A stretch of DNA of 55,128 nt, from assembly GCA_903916735.1 (NCBI GenBank), contig CAIWXX010000020.1:1-55128 (forward strand), written 5' to 3'. Below are positions 34,316 through 42,736 of the stretch, one piece after another; positions within the stretch are counted from its first letter, which is position 1, and each line of letters begins with the position of its first letter. The notes below the pieces were generated by a model. That model was not told the DNA's origin. It did no database searches and saw only the letters and a program-made list of their open reading frames with translations. A program made the translations under genes and the position numbers. Source of the stretch: an uncultured Acidobacteriota bacterium (GTDB lineage: Bacteria > Acidobacteriota > CAIWXX01).

Positions 34316-35128
34316 CTACGGTCGCGTTCCGTTGGCGATGGCGGAACAAAGGTAGGGATCTTTTTTCTCCAATTGAGCCCGATCTCCAAGCCATTCCTTC
34401 AGATCGTCAAGAAGCGTTCGGTCGAAGAGATCGGGGAAAAGGTCGAAGGCCAGCTTCGCCAATGCCTGGACAACATTTTGATACTTCCGCCATCCGACTG
34501 TCGAAGGAGAGCAAAGTACGACCCGGACTTGGATGTCCCGAAATCCGACGTCCCTGAGGAGCAGGCCGAGCGATTTGCCGATATCTCCGTTGCTTCCGAT
34601 TCTTTTGTGTATCGCACCCAGAGAGGCGCGAAAACGCTCCCAGACCGGGTCGTGTTCGTGACAATCCGTATACGCGTCCAGCGACTCTATAGAAACGAAT
34701 ATGCCCTTCTTCTTCAACCTGTCGAAAACCGCACGAACAAAATCCTGCGGATTGGAACAGTGCTGAAGTGTGTAGCGCGTGAGTATGGCATCGTATTGGA
34801 GGCGTTCGAAGCCTGAATCGAAGAAAGCTGTCCTGAACTTTACGTTGCGCCAAGATCGGCGCCGAAGCCGGCGAATCGCATCATCGACCGCAAGCTCGTT
34901 GTGGTCAATGCCCAAGAAGCGGGCGCCCTTAACCCTTTGCGCCATCTGCAGCAAAAAGGACCCCTCGCCACACCCAATGTCAAGAACAGTTCGGCATTTC
35001 CCCTTTTTGAGAAGATCTTCGACGATGGGAGTTTCCACCATGCCGAGCGATTCCGTTTGCGCCACCAGCCCCTTCTTGATGAGCGCGTGTTGCCGAGCGG
35101 TCAATTTGGACTCCATTACCGAACCCAT
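34316..35128 (-). CDS. SAM-dependent methyltransferase
   Basis: A 270-residue class I methyltransferase: motif I TVLDIGCGEGSFLLQMA, acidic end of strand 2 LGIDHNEL, and a mid-domain DAILTRYTLQHCSNPQDFVR resembling methyltransferases of type 11/12/25. The N-terminal 40 residues (KLTARQHALIKKG...) form a helical cap. Substrate unknown. ATG 35128 has a GGGAGG SD 4 nt away. It converges on the aldo/keto reductase gene with a 35-bp gap. Confidence 0.85.
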   Translation of the reverse strand: MGSVMESKLTARQHALIKKGLVAQTESLGMVETPIVEDLLKKGKCRTVLDIGCGEGSFLLQMAQRVKGARFLGIDHNELAVDDAIRRLRRRSWRNVKFRTAFFDSGFERLQYDAILTRYTLQHCSNPQDFVRAVFDRLKKKGIFVSIESLDAYTDCHEHDPVWERFRASLGAIHKRIGSNGDIGKSLGLLLRDVGFRDIQVRVVLCSPSTVGWRKYQNVVQALAKLAFDLFPDLFDRTLLDDLKEWLGDRAQLEKKDPYLCSAIANGTRP

Positions 35129-35205
35129 ACATCCTCCCGGCGCCTTCGATCTTTGTACGTTAGGATTTTGTTAATAATTCGCTGATGCTCCGGACGAGGA
35201 ATCCT

Positions 35206-35228
35206 CGCTTCCGGCCATGCCGGAAGCG
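35206..35228. other. Short perfect GC-rich palindrome
   Basis: CGCTTCCGGC, loop CAT, GCCGGAAGCG: a perfect 10-bp stem with a 3-nt loop in the gap between the methyltransferase gene and the GH94 remnant. No T-run follows. The size resembles a REP-type hairpin, but only one copy was found in this window. Confidence 0.4.
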
Positions 35229-35295
35229 TATCGCCGGCCGCATGGGGAAGTCAATGGCCACGAGCTGATGCGTTCAGATGATCTTGTGTCGCCTC

Positions 35296-36425
35296 TCAGG
35301 GCTGCTTGGCCGGGCGTGGCTCGTCTCCTATGAGCAGCTGGAGAGCCCCCTGGTGAGCAGCGACGTCGTTGACGAGAGGGATGGCGTGGGGGTCGACTGG
35401 CGTGCCGTCCAGTTGGGCGTCGGCGACGCCTCGGCAGCGGCGATTTGGGTTCGAAACTTTTATCTCGTAGCGTGTTTGGCCGAAGTGCCAGATGATTTCG
35501 TATTCAGGCCATGATGCGGGGATGCACGGATCGATTTCGAAAGTGGTGCTGTGGCGTCTAAGGCCCAAGATGCTTTCGATGCCCGCGCGGTACAACCAAC
35601 CAGCGGAGCTTGTGTGCCAGGTCCGGCCGCAGCGCCCGGCGCGCGCGGGGTGGGCGCAGACGTCGCCGGCGATCATGTAGGGCTCGGCCTTGTAGTGTTC
35701 GACATCGGCCGGGGTTCGCGTGTGGTTGATCGGGTTCAGCATGTGGAACAGCTCAGCTGCTTCGTCTCCACTCCCGAGCCTCGCCAACGCCATGACGATC
35801 CACATAGCGGCATGCGTGTACTGACACCGCCGTTCTCCCTCACTCCGGGCGGGTAGCCTTTGATGTAGCCGGGATCCTGCGTCGATTGATCAAAGGGCGG
35901 GGCGAGCAGCGGCAGAATTCGGTGGCTCTCGCCGGGGGTCAGTATCAGCGTCACATGCAGCGCAGCACACGGATCGAGGCCGGCTCCAAATTGCCCCGAA
36001 AGTTTTTCTCGACGCAGTGCGTCACAGCGCGTCAGAGAGCTGTTACGACCAAGAAAGGATAAGCGATCTCCCGTCGCCGACCGGAGCTCCTCGCTCGCGT
36101 GCGTGAAGGCGACGCGCCCAGCAAATTCCTGATTGTACGGGTTCCTGGCCAGGACCGCGCCGGTGGCGCTGTCAATCGAGGTGACCACGTGTGCCTTCTG
36201 AGCAGTCCGCGGCGGCCCTATCACCCACTCGTTGTATGCAAAAAACCTCAGGCGACGCATGACGTCACTTTCGTTTGTCACTGTCAGCAATGAAAACTTT
36301 ACCGGAGCTTTCGCGTCCACAAAGACATCCAGCTCGTGGCGAATGCCTTGTGCCACACGTATGAAGCGGGATGCTACAGTTGAATGCCGAATTACGAATC
36401 GACTGCTCGCGCGCGTGCGCGGCAT
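35296..36425 (-). pseudogene. Remnant of a cyclic beta-1,2-glucan synthase / GH94 protein (NdvB-like)
   Basis: On the minus strand 36425-35860 encodes a GH94 beta-sandwich-like region ([80 protein letters not shown]). It then jumps directly to [20 protein letters not shown]. In NdvB-like proteins several hundred catalytic residues separate these parts, so the catalytic barrel is deleted. A two-base GT insertion at about 35824-35827 then shifts the frame, and the C-terminal part ([40 protein letters not shown]) continues in another frame to 35296. In that part conserved WTWYTGSAGW reads RTWHTSSAGW. The huge N-terminal glycosyltransferase part is absent. Confidence 0.85.
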
Positions 36426-36753
36426 TGGACCCGTGATGGAACTGGCTCCTGAAGAAGGCGGAGCAGAGGCTTCGAGAGGACCTTGCGAAGCTCGAAGTCG
36501 AGCTCAATAAGGAGAAGAGTCGGTTTGTCGATCTCGAAACGGGCGAGAGCTGGAAACGTGGCGGTATGTGCCACCGCGCCAGCCCTCGACCCTACTGCAA
36601 GACACAGGAAGCCATCGGGGATCCCCGGAGATGCCCAATGGTTTCCTGGATTGTATCCGACTGCGAGTTATTACTACGTCCGTAGCATTCCTACGTTCAA
36701 CTCCGAAAAGCGAAGTCCTATAGCCCCTATCCGAGAAGAGCGCCACAATGTCG
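36426..36753. other. Gap without an intact gene (328 bp)
   Basis: Between the GH94 remnant and the GH16 gene. The first third holds a group II intron reverse transcriptase scrap (36443-36550). The remainder (36551-36753) shows no recognisable coding or RNA feature. Confidence 0.5.
36443..36550 (+). pseudogene. Group II intron reverse transcriptase/maturase fragment
   Basis: Reading from TGG 36443, the plus strand gives [20 protein letters not shown] then [16 protein letters not shown]. Group II intron RTs have RLRE.L.KL.V.LN.EKSRIVDL..GESF.FLGF at the end of the palm/start of RT domain 7. The sequence diverges right after GES, and no YADD, thumb, maturase or intron RNA domains V/VI were found next to it. 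There is no start codon in the fragment. Confidence 0.7.
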
Positions 36754-38349
36754 CTACGGGAAGTCAATTGAAATACCCCCCCCCGTGCTGAATTGCAGTG
36801 ACCCTGGGGAGAAGGAATAGAGGTACAGTGAGTTGTCCGAGGTCGGAACCTCGGCATATTGTGTCACGGTGACACAGCCGCTCGAGCTTGATATTGTAAC
36901 GGCATAGGCTCGGAGCGTGGTTCCGTCTCTTACCTGTGGATAGAACGTAACGGGGACAGGACTCGTCAAATTGTGCCAGCAGAAGGTCATGGTCGCTGTG
37001 GAAGTCGGTATTTGTCCAAAAAGGAGGTCCGTATAAAACGGGATAGTGTCGGCTATGAGGACGACCCCATGAAGGTTATCCTGCGTCACAGTGTGCGTCT
37101 GGCCCTGAACGGTGATGTGCCCGGTGCGCCCGGTTCCAGTTGTGTTCTCTGCGACCGTGTAGCTTACGGGTCCGGAGCCTGTCCCGCCGGCCGTGACGCC
37201 AGTGATCCAGGCGGTCGAATCGTTCGATGTCGTCCAGTCACAGCCGGCCTGCGTGTTGACCGTGAAACTGCCGGAGCCGCCGGTCCCACTGAAATTCTGG
37301 CTGTCAGATGAGAGACTGTAGGCGCAACCGTTGTCCTGCGTGATGGTATGTGTCTGGCCTTGAACAGTGATGTGCCCGGTGCGAGCCGCACCATTGTTGG
37401 CGAGCACCGTGTAGCTGACGGTCCCCGTGCCCGTTCCGCTCGCCGTGACGCCGGTGATCCAGGCGGGCGAATCGTTTGAGGCAGTCCATGCGCAATTCGA
37501 CCCCGATGCCATCACATCGAAAGTTCCCAATCCGCCGGAAGCGCTGAAGTTAGCATCCGTGGGATTGAGGGTGACCGTGCACTGCTGATATGTGAAACTC
37601 TTCAAGAGGACTTCATATTTGGCGGAGGTCTTTGCCGGAGGCAGACCTTTATAGAGCCACAGATTGATTAATATCGGTATGGGTGACTGAGGGATGCTAC
37701 TCGAGTCTACAGGCTCGAACGGGACAAGCTTGATGAGCCTCTTGGTATTTAGCACGTAGCCTTTGTATGAAGCGAGTTGAACCGATTCGGGATTCCATAT
37801 GAATTGGTGCATGGACGTTTTGCAAAATGGCATCCTGAACCGGCATGTCCAATTGGCGCCAGAATAGGGCGGGATCTCAGGCCATACCGTGAAATTACCC
37901 CGCGGACCTTTGGCCTTCCCCCATCTCGCCATCTCAATGTCTATCTCATTCGTCTGGTCCGGGCCGACCGCGCATGGAGAGGTGGGGTAGTTGAACATGC
38001 CGAGAACAACGTTCTTGTCCAGCTTCGATACATCGCTTGCGACCAGCCACTGATAAGTGCCGTAATGATAACAGAGGTTGGTCTGCAGTTGCGCGCAATA
38101 CCACTTGTAGGAACCTGTGGATGGGTCACGTTTCTTGGTTATACGGAGATGAAGGTAGCCTTTCGAATCCTTCCACACGTTGGATGCAGAAAGATTGGTG
38201 CCCATCGGGCCCGCCCCGTCTCCCGCATCAACGGTCCATATGATGCCGGATTTCGAAGGCCACTCGATCGTCGCCGCAGCAGACCATGGGGATATTGATA
38301 GTACCGAAATCAATGCGAGCGGAGATGATCTTAAAAATCCAATCGGCAT
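36754..38349 (-). CDS. Exported GH16-like glycoside hydrolase with two BACON domains
   Basis: 531 residues with a signal peptide (1-26). Residues about 28-250 resemble the GH16/concanavalin-like fold, with the catalytic signature EIDIE at 135-139 (nucleophile Glu135, acid/base Glu139) and tryptophan-rich flanks. Two BACON domains follow, about 260-340 and 345-425; each has C-x-W-T-(A/T)-SND-S-(P/T)AWITG and ends GHITVQGQTHT(I/V)TQDN. The two are nearly identical. The last 100 residues are beta-rich and unassigned. GH16 enzymes cleave beta-1,3 or beta-1,4 glucans and galactans. GAGGAG lies 7 nt before ATG 38349. Confidence 0.82.
   Translation of the reverse strand: MPIGFLRSSPLALISVLSISPWSAAATIEWPSKSGIIWTVDAGDGAGPMGTNLSASNVWKDSKGYLHLRITKKRDPSTGSYKWYCAQLQTNLCYHYGTYQWLVASDVSKLDKNVVLGMFNYPTSPCAVGPDQTNEIDIEMARWGKAKGPRGNFTVWPEIPPYSGANWTCRFRMPFCKTSMHQFIWNPESVQLASYKGYVLNTKRLIKLVPFEPVDSSSIPQSPIPILINLWLYKGLPPAKTSAKYEVLLKSFTYQQCTVTLNPTDANFSASGGLGTFDVMASGSNCAWTASNDSPAWITGVTASGTGTGTVSYTVLANNGAARTGHITVQGQTHTITQDNGCAYSLSSDSQNFSGTGGSGSFTVNTQAGCDWTTSNDSTAWITGVTAGGTGSGPVSYTVAENTTGTGRTGHITVQGQTHTVTQDNLHGVVLIADTIPFYTDLLFGQIPTSTATMTFCWHNLTSPVPVTFYPQVRDGTTLRAYAVTISSSSGCVTVTQYAEVPTSDNSLYLYSFSPGSLQFSTGGGISIDFP
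37085..37440. repeat. Tandem duplicated BACON-coding segments
   Basis: The DNA coding for the two BACON repeats is itself very similar: the stretch around 37085-37205 and the one around 37335-37450 share blocks such as GTGATGTGCCCGGTGCG and GTGACGCCGGTGATCC-like text. This points to a recent intragenic duplication or gene conversion. Confidence 0.55.
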
Positions 38350-38468
38350 GATTACACTCCTCTCAAAACGTCATTTGCGAGTCTTGCTCCAATCAGCGAA
38401 TACATGATTTTACAATACGCTTGATTATCCATAACCATGTATCGAATGCAAGTCGCGGAATTGGCTAG

Positions 38469-38500
38469 CCTGGATTTCCACGGACAACAATTCACCTAAG
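38469..38500. repeat. Left terminal inverted repeat of the IS
   Basis: Outer 15 bases are identical to the reverse complement of the right end; then 3 differ, 7 match, 2 differ and 5 match. The transposase TAG codon (38496-38498) is within the repeat. Confidence 0.9.
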
Positions 38501-40262
38501 AATTCGGGCCCTTGGGCGGTCCCTGATAGGTCGTGAGGCGCAGCAGACGGCCGTCCCACCACGGCACAGGGATCGGGTTGTCCAATAGCCCGGAGGCGAG
38601 GAGGATGGGGAGATGGGCTTGTCTGTGGAAGCTGACCTGGATTTCATCCTCAGTGATCGTCACATCAGCCGGCATGTCGATCAGATCGCGGAAGATCTGG
38701 CGAGCCTGGGCGTCGGAGTAGCCTCGCATCCTGCGCGCGAGGAGGCGATAGAGGCCGCTCGCGATCACCAGGAGAGCCATGTCGAAATCGATTTTCAGTC
38801 CGACGGCCGAGGAGAGAGCGTCCATGTGGAAGAAGCGGACGGCGTCGGAGAGGGCGTTTTCGATGAGCATACGCTGGGCGTAGCGAGTCACGAGTTTGAC
38901 AGGGGAGACCCGGTGCTGATTGGTCAGGAGAATGGTGGGTTCGTCATGGCCGAGGTCCTGGATATATATCTGACGAAAGCTCCTCCCGGCCAGACGGATC
39001 GTCTGTTCGTAGATACGCGGGGTGCGGTACTTGCGTGTCGGCACATCCAGTTCGATCGTGCGCCACGCAGAGCGCGGGAGGAGGACGATCTCCTTGAGGA
39101 GTGTCGGACTTCTCCGACGCAAGGTAATGAAGGAGATCTGCATCTGGTCGAGGCGTGCGAGGTTGGCGTAGGTGGTCAGACGCGAATCAAAGACAAGGTG
39201 ACGGGGAAGCCGGCGGTGAGCACGCTTCCAGAAGGCGATGAAATTGAATATTTCCTCTGATTCCTCTCCCTTCCGCAGGTCGGCGTTGGAGTAGCAGAAG
39301 GCACGTCCGTCGGCGTCCTGAGCGACAAAGACGAGGATGCCGGGTTGGCGACGGCTGCGTGCCGACACGAAGTGACGCTCGACGGTTGGATCTTCACCGT
39401 AGTAGGGCACGGAATGAAAATCGAGATTGAAGGAATCTCCAGGGAACAGTTCATCGCCACTGACCTGATCCTGCCAGGCCGCAAGGAAACGGGTCGTCTG
39501 TGTGTGCGTGATACGGGAGGAGTACTCGGAAAGAAAGCTCTTCTTTGGAGAGGCGTTGAGACCGGCGAAGAGTGCGAGACCCTCATCAGCGACCAACGCC
39601 ATGATGTGGCTTTTGCGTTCAATGGACCAGAGCTTGAGCGTCAAACAGGCTCGTAACGCGTGCGCTGCGGGAATCATCTTCGAGCCCGGAAGACGAGAGG
39701 CTTCGGAGAGCCGTCCCACCTTGAGGCGGATGAGATCGGGGAGAAACAGGAAGAGCCCGCCGCATCGGGTGCTGAAGGTGCGTGGGGCCAACGAGAACGT
39801 CCGGGCGTCGGCGACCGGCTCCACGGTCGGCCGGGGGTAGCCGGGGCGTTCCTCATCCAGACGCCGCGGGAGAGGTGCGAACCCCTCTGACTTGAGCACT
39901 TCGCGAACCGCGGTTGGACTGAGCGGACATCCGCGCTCCTTCAGCGTCGCACTGATCTCATAAACAGAGTGGTTCTGCTTGCGAAGATCGACGATGAGAT
40001 CTCGGGCAGCGGACTTCTTCGGCTGGGAGCGCGGACCGGGCCGTACGGAAACAAAAAAGACGGGTACCGGCTCGTGACGGAAGTGATGACAGAGAACATG
40101 GAACGAACCAACGGAGTACCCAAACGCCCGTGCGATCTCACGCGAGGGGCGCCCCTCGACGTAGTAGGCCCGCAACGCCTCGTACATCCGCTGTTTGCCA
40201 TGGCGAGGTTCGAGAAAGAAGGCCCGGCATTCACTTAGGTCTTTTGGTGCTCCTATACCCAT
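38496..40262 (-). CDS. Transposase of the IS (DDE, IS4-like)
   Basis: A 588-residue transposase. The N-terminus has one or two helix-turn-helix segments for end binding (about 20-60, VEGRPSREIARAFGYSVGSF, and about 90-125). The RNase-H-like catalytic core shows Asp281 (SFNLDFHSVPYYG), Asp359 (RHLVFDSRLTTYANL) and Glu468, the last within Y-AQ-R-MLI-E, the Y-(2)-R-(3)-E signature of IS4-type enzymes; the lysine normally seven residues after Glu is replaced by Val. No frameshift or stop is seen, so the element may be active. ATG 40262 leaves about 300 bp between the gene and the right end, an unusually long 5' non-coding part. Confidence 0.85.
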   Translation of the reverse strand: MGIGAPKDLSECRAFFLEPRHGKQRMYEALRAYYVEGRPSREIARAFGYSVGSFHVLCHHFRHEPVPVFFVSVRPGPRSQPKKSAARDLIVDLRKQNHSVYEISATLKERGCPLSPTAVREVLKSEGFAPLPRRLDEERPGYPRPTVEPVADARTFSLAPRTFSTRCGGLFLFLPDLIRLKVGRLSEASRLPGSKMIPAAHALRACLTLKLWSIERKSHIMALVADEGLALFAGLNASPKKSFLSEYSSRITHTQTTRFLAAWQDQVSGDELFPGDSFNLDFHSVPYYGEDPTVERHFVSARSRRQPGILVFVAQDADGRAFCYSNADLRKGEESEEIFNFIAFWKRAHRRLPRHLVFDSRLTTYANLARLDQMQISFITLRRRSPTLLKEIVLLPRSAWRTIELDVPTRKYRTPRIYEQTIRLAGRSFRQIYIQDLGHDEPTILLTNQHRVSPVKLVTRYAQRMLIENALSDAVRFFHMDALSSAVGLKIDFDMALLVIASGLYRLLARRMRGYSDAQARQIFRDLIDMPADVTITEDEIQVSFHRQAHLPILLASGLLDNPIPVPWWDGRLLRLTTYQGPPKGPNS

Positions 40263-40559
40263 GGGCGCATGATATCACCCACAACATACGGCGTCAAGGC
40301 CCGCGATGACCACTACCCATGGAATGTCAGAAATGCAAGCAGGTAAGGGGTTCTGAGCTATTGGGCGTTCGGCCCCAAACGGCGCAGGGGTCCTTCTTTG
40401 GGATGAAAGATCCATAAAATGCCTCGATGAGCGCACTAATTGACTAAGCACGCAGACAGCCTAGACATGCCCACACTTTGACCCGCGCTACGTACGCCCT
40501 ATCTGTGGCTAACGAAACGCTACACCGATCTCCCGGTCAGAATCGATGGGAGGGTGGAT
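40263..40559. other. Non-coding 5' part of the IS (297 bp)
   Basis: Between the transposase start and the right inverted repeat no gene is supported. The promoter of the transposase should lie here on the minus strand; no strong hexamer pair is seen. No passenger gene or guide-RNA-like structure was recognised. Confidence 0.4.
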
Positions 40560-40591
40560 CTTAGTCGAATTGTGCGCCGTGGAAATCCAGG
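40560..40591. repeat. Right terminal inverted repeat of the IS
   Basis: Reverse complement begins CCTGGATTTCCACGG and continues to CTAAG, matching the left end at 27 of 32 positions. It is followed by CTAG at 40592-40595. Confidence 0.9.
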
Positions 40592-40604
40592 CTAGCGCTC
40601 TGCT

Positions 40605-41048
40605 TTAGTCGATGAGCACTCGACGCGACTTGGACTGAGAGTTCTCCGTCTTCGGCAATTTGATCTCGAGCACGCCATTCCGGTAGACCGCTTGAACCTC
40701 GTCGACATTGATCGTCGGGGGGATTGCCATGGAACGGGAAAATTTTCCGTAGTGGCGCTCGATGCGAAGATAGTTCTCCTCTTTGAGACTCTTTCCAAAC
40801 GAACGTTCTCCCTGCAAAATAATCGAGCCTCCGCCGATTCGGATATCGAGATCGTCGGAGGCAATGCCGGGCAATTCAGCCACGATGATGATGGCTTCCT
40901 GCGTCTCGTAAACATCCATCGGAGGAGACCACGCGCCGGCGGATTCATCTTTCTCATCTGAATGCCGGAACGCATCGAGGAGAAGCCGGTGCATTTTTTC
41001 CTGCAGATCGATCAGATCCTTGTATGGATCATGTTTTAGAATTGTCAT
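40605..41048 (-). CDS. Small heat-shock protein, Hsp20/alpha-crystallin family
   Basis: A 147-residue ATP-independent chaperone that binds unfolding proteins in large oligomers. The alpha-crystallin domain is at about 42-138: PPMDVYETQEAIIIVAELPG, then ERHYGKFSRSMAIPP, the A-x-x-x-n-GVL motif as AVYRNGVLEIKLPK. The C-terminal I/V-x-I/V anchor is weak (RRVLID). ATG 41048 is 6 bp after the stop of the unknown gene 41055-42470, with AGGAGGG between them, so they form an operon. The IS lies just beyond its stop codon and may have removed its natural terminator. Confidence 0.93.
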   Translation of the reverse strand: MTILKHDPYKDLIDLQEKMHRLLLDAFRHSDEKDESAGAWSPPMDVYETQEAIIIVAELPGIASDDLDIRIGGGSIILQGERSFGKSLKEENYLRIERHYGKFSRSMAIPPTINVDEVQAVYRNGVLEIKLPKTENSQSKSRRVLID

Positions 41049-41054
41049 GCCCTC

Positions 41055-42470
41055 CTATTCCAGCGAGAGGTTGATGAAGACCGATCTCTTGCCGATTTCG
41101 ATCAGCAGGGACGCCAGATATGTTTCGAACTTATGAAGAATGCTCATCATCGCCGGCAGAGTCTTGGCCTTTTTGATCTCGTTGAGGAAAAGGTCGAAAT
41201 CCTGCCAATCCTTGTACATGAGATACTTCAAACTCGACTGCTGGAAATCGACGATATAGCGGATCATATTGCCGGTTTCTTCCAAATCCCGCTTGACGAA
41301 GAATGCTCGAACCTGTTCAAACAGCACGTTCAGATCTCGCCTGAGCTGGATTGATTGTGATTGCCGTGTCACATATGTATCGAAGATCTCCTCGCCTCGA
41401 ACATCCGGATAGATGGCCTGGACTAGCGTGACCGTGGCTTCCTGAAAGCCCCGCTTCAAAATAGAGTAGGCATTTTCAGCTCGGATTTTTATCTGGTCGC
41501 CTGACTGCGAATCAGAGAAATTGAGCAGCTCAAAAACGAAAACCTTCTTCGCTTCCATTTCGATCGCGTACACGATGGCATCGATGGTTTCGCGAACGAG
41601 CGTCTGAGTTTCAAACGCTTTGATGCTTGTCTCATGCATGTGCCGCATGAGATGCCTGATTTCATGGCGGATCAGGCAGAACAGGAGAAGATCCTTTTTC
41701 AGATACGGTTCACGAGGGAGATCCCGGCCGATAAATTCGAGGTAGCGGAGGATCCGGAAGAATTCCAGAAACAGCCTGGCGAGTTCCCGCTTGTTGGACG
41801 ATTCATCGGACTCGTAAATTGCGCGGCAAATATAGGGATTTGAAATGTGGTCGTAATATGGTTTGAATTTTCGGTCGAGAAGATATGTCAGATATCCGTT
41901 CCGGTTGATTTCACGTGTCAGAAGGCGCCCGGCACTAAGGAAGCTGTGGAAGGAGATCTTCGGGAGTTTGCACATGTCGCCGAGAATGAGGCGGAAGTCG
42001 GAAAGAGCCTCTCCGAGCAGATCCATCGCTTCGGCAAACCCATTATCACGCCGGACGAGCTTCTCTTTGGGACGAATTCCATAATAGCGATTGATGTTGC
42101 TTTCGAGAAAATCTTCAAAGCGCGAGTAGGAAGCATCGCCTTTTGACAGGATTAGGCAGACGATGTGGCCCATCCTTTCGACGCCGGCTTTCAATATTCT
42201 GGTCTCTTCCGAGAAATCCTTGACGGTGATGTTTCGTATGATTTCCTGCGAGAATGGCTGGTTCTCGATCAGGAAGAAACGATCGATCGCTCGAAGCCAG
42301 ACCTCCAGCTCGAAGACATTCTCAACTTTTTTCGTGGCGATGATGTCTTTGAACCAGGCTTCAAGCTGACTCTCAACCTTCGGCGGCTTCTCCCCGCGGA
42401 GAGGCTGTGTTGAGTCGGGAGAGAGGCGCAGGAAGAAATCGGAGATTTGATTGGCAGGTATCTGATTCAT
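41055..42470 (-). CDS. Unknown protein, 471 residues, co-operonic with Hsp20
   Basis: Not recognised. It is almost entirely helical, with many charged and aromatic residues, no signal peptide and no membrane segment. Seen motifs: HEIRH at 269-273, which fits the HExxH pattern of zinc proteases but lies in a helical His/Arg-rich stretch (CLIRHEIRHLMRHMHE) and may be chance, and repeated acidic-helix text in the C-terminal third. ATG 42470 has AGGAAA a few bases upstream; the frame runs open to 42518 without a better site. Coupling to hsp20 suggests a role in protein quality control or stress, by context only. Confidence 0.7.
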   Translation of the reverse strand: MNQIPANQISDFFLRLSPDSTQPLRGEKPPKVESQLEAWFKDIIATKKVENVFELEVWLRAIDRFFLIENQPFSQEIIRNITVKDFSEETRILKAGVERMGHIVCLILSKGDASYSRFEDFLESNINRYYGIRPKEKLVRRDNGFAEAMDLLGEALSDFRLILGDMCKLPKISFHSFLSAGRLLTREINRNGYLTYLLDRKFKPYYDHISNPYICRAIYESDESSNKRELARLFLEFFRILRYLEFIGRDLPREPYLKKDLLLFCLIRHEIRHLMRHMHETSIKAFETQTLVRETIDAIVYAIEMEAKKVFVFELLNFSDSQSGDQIKIRAENAYSILKRGFQEATVTLVQAIYPDVRGEEIFDTYVTRQSQSIQLRRDLNVLFEQVRAFFVKRDLEETGNMIRYIVDFQQSSLKYLMYKDWQDFDLFLNEIKKAKTLPAMMSILHKFETYLASLLIEIGKRSVFINLSLE

Positions 42471-42736
42471 TTTCCTATTGCATAAATGCCAGAATCTTGC
42501 ACTCCTGTCAAGAAACACGCAGATGCGATCATCTTAATGCAGGGGGCGCAGGCCGCTGGAAAGACATGGCTCAATCGGATGCTTCACCGCCGTCACGCCG
42601 CATTTTTCTTTTGGTAAATAACAAGGACCTTTCGCTGCGACCTGAAATTCCGTAAGATAGATGATATACCTGGCGGCCAGGGATGTGAGAACCATGTTGG
42701 ATCTCATAACCGACCGCCCTGATGGGAGACGTTTTG

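Larger units (their letters stand above)
38469..40591 (-). mobile_element. Complete insertion sequence (2,123 bp, IS4-like transposase, 32-bp terminal inverted repeats)
   Basis: The ends 38469-38500 and 40560-40591 are inverted repeats agreeing at 27 of 32 positions, beginning CCTGGATTTCCACGG on both. Each end is immediately flanked by CTAG (38465-38468 and 40592-40595), consistent with a 4-bp target duplication; GCTAGC is also shared on both sides, so the duplication could be read as up to 6 bp with overlap. One transposase gene fills the element, and its stop codon lies inside the left repeat. The element sits 9-13 bp beyond the hsp20 stop codon. Confidence 0.88.
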
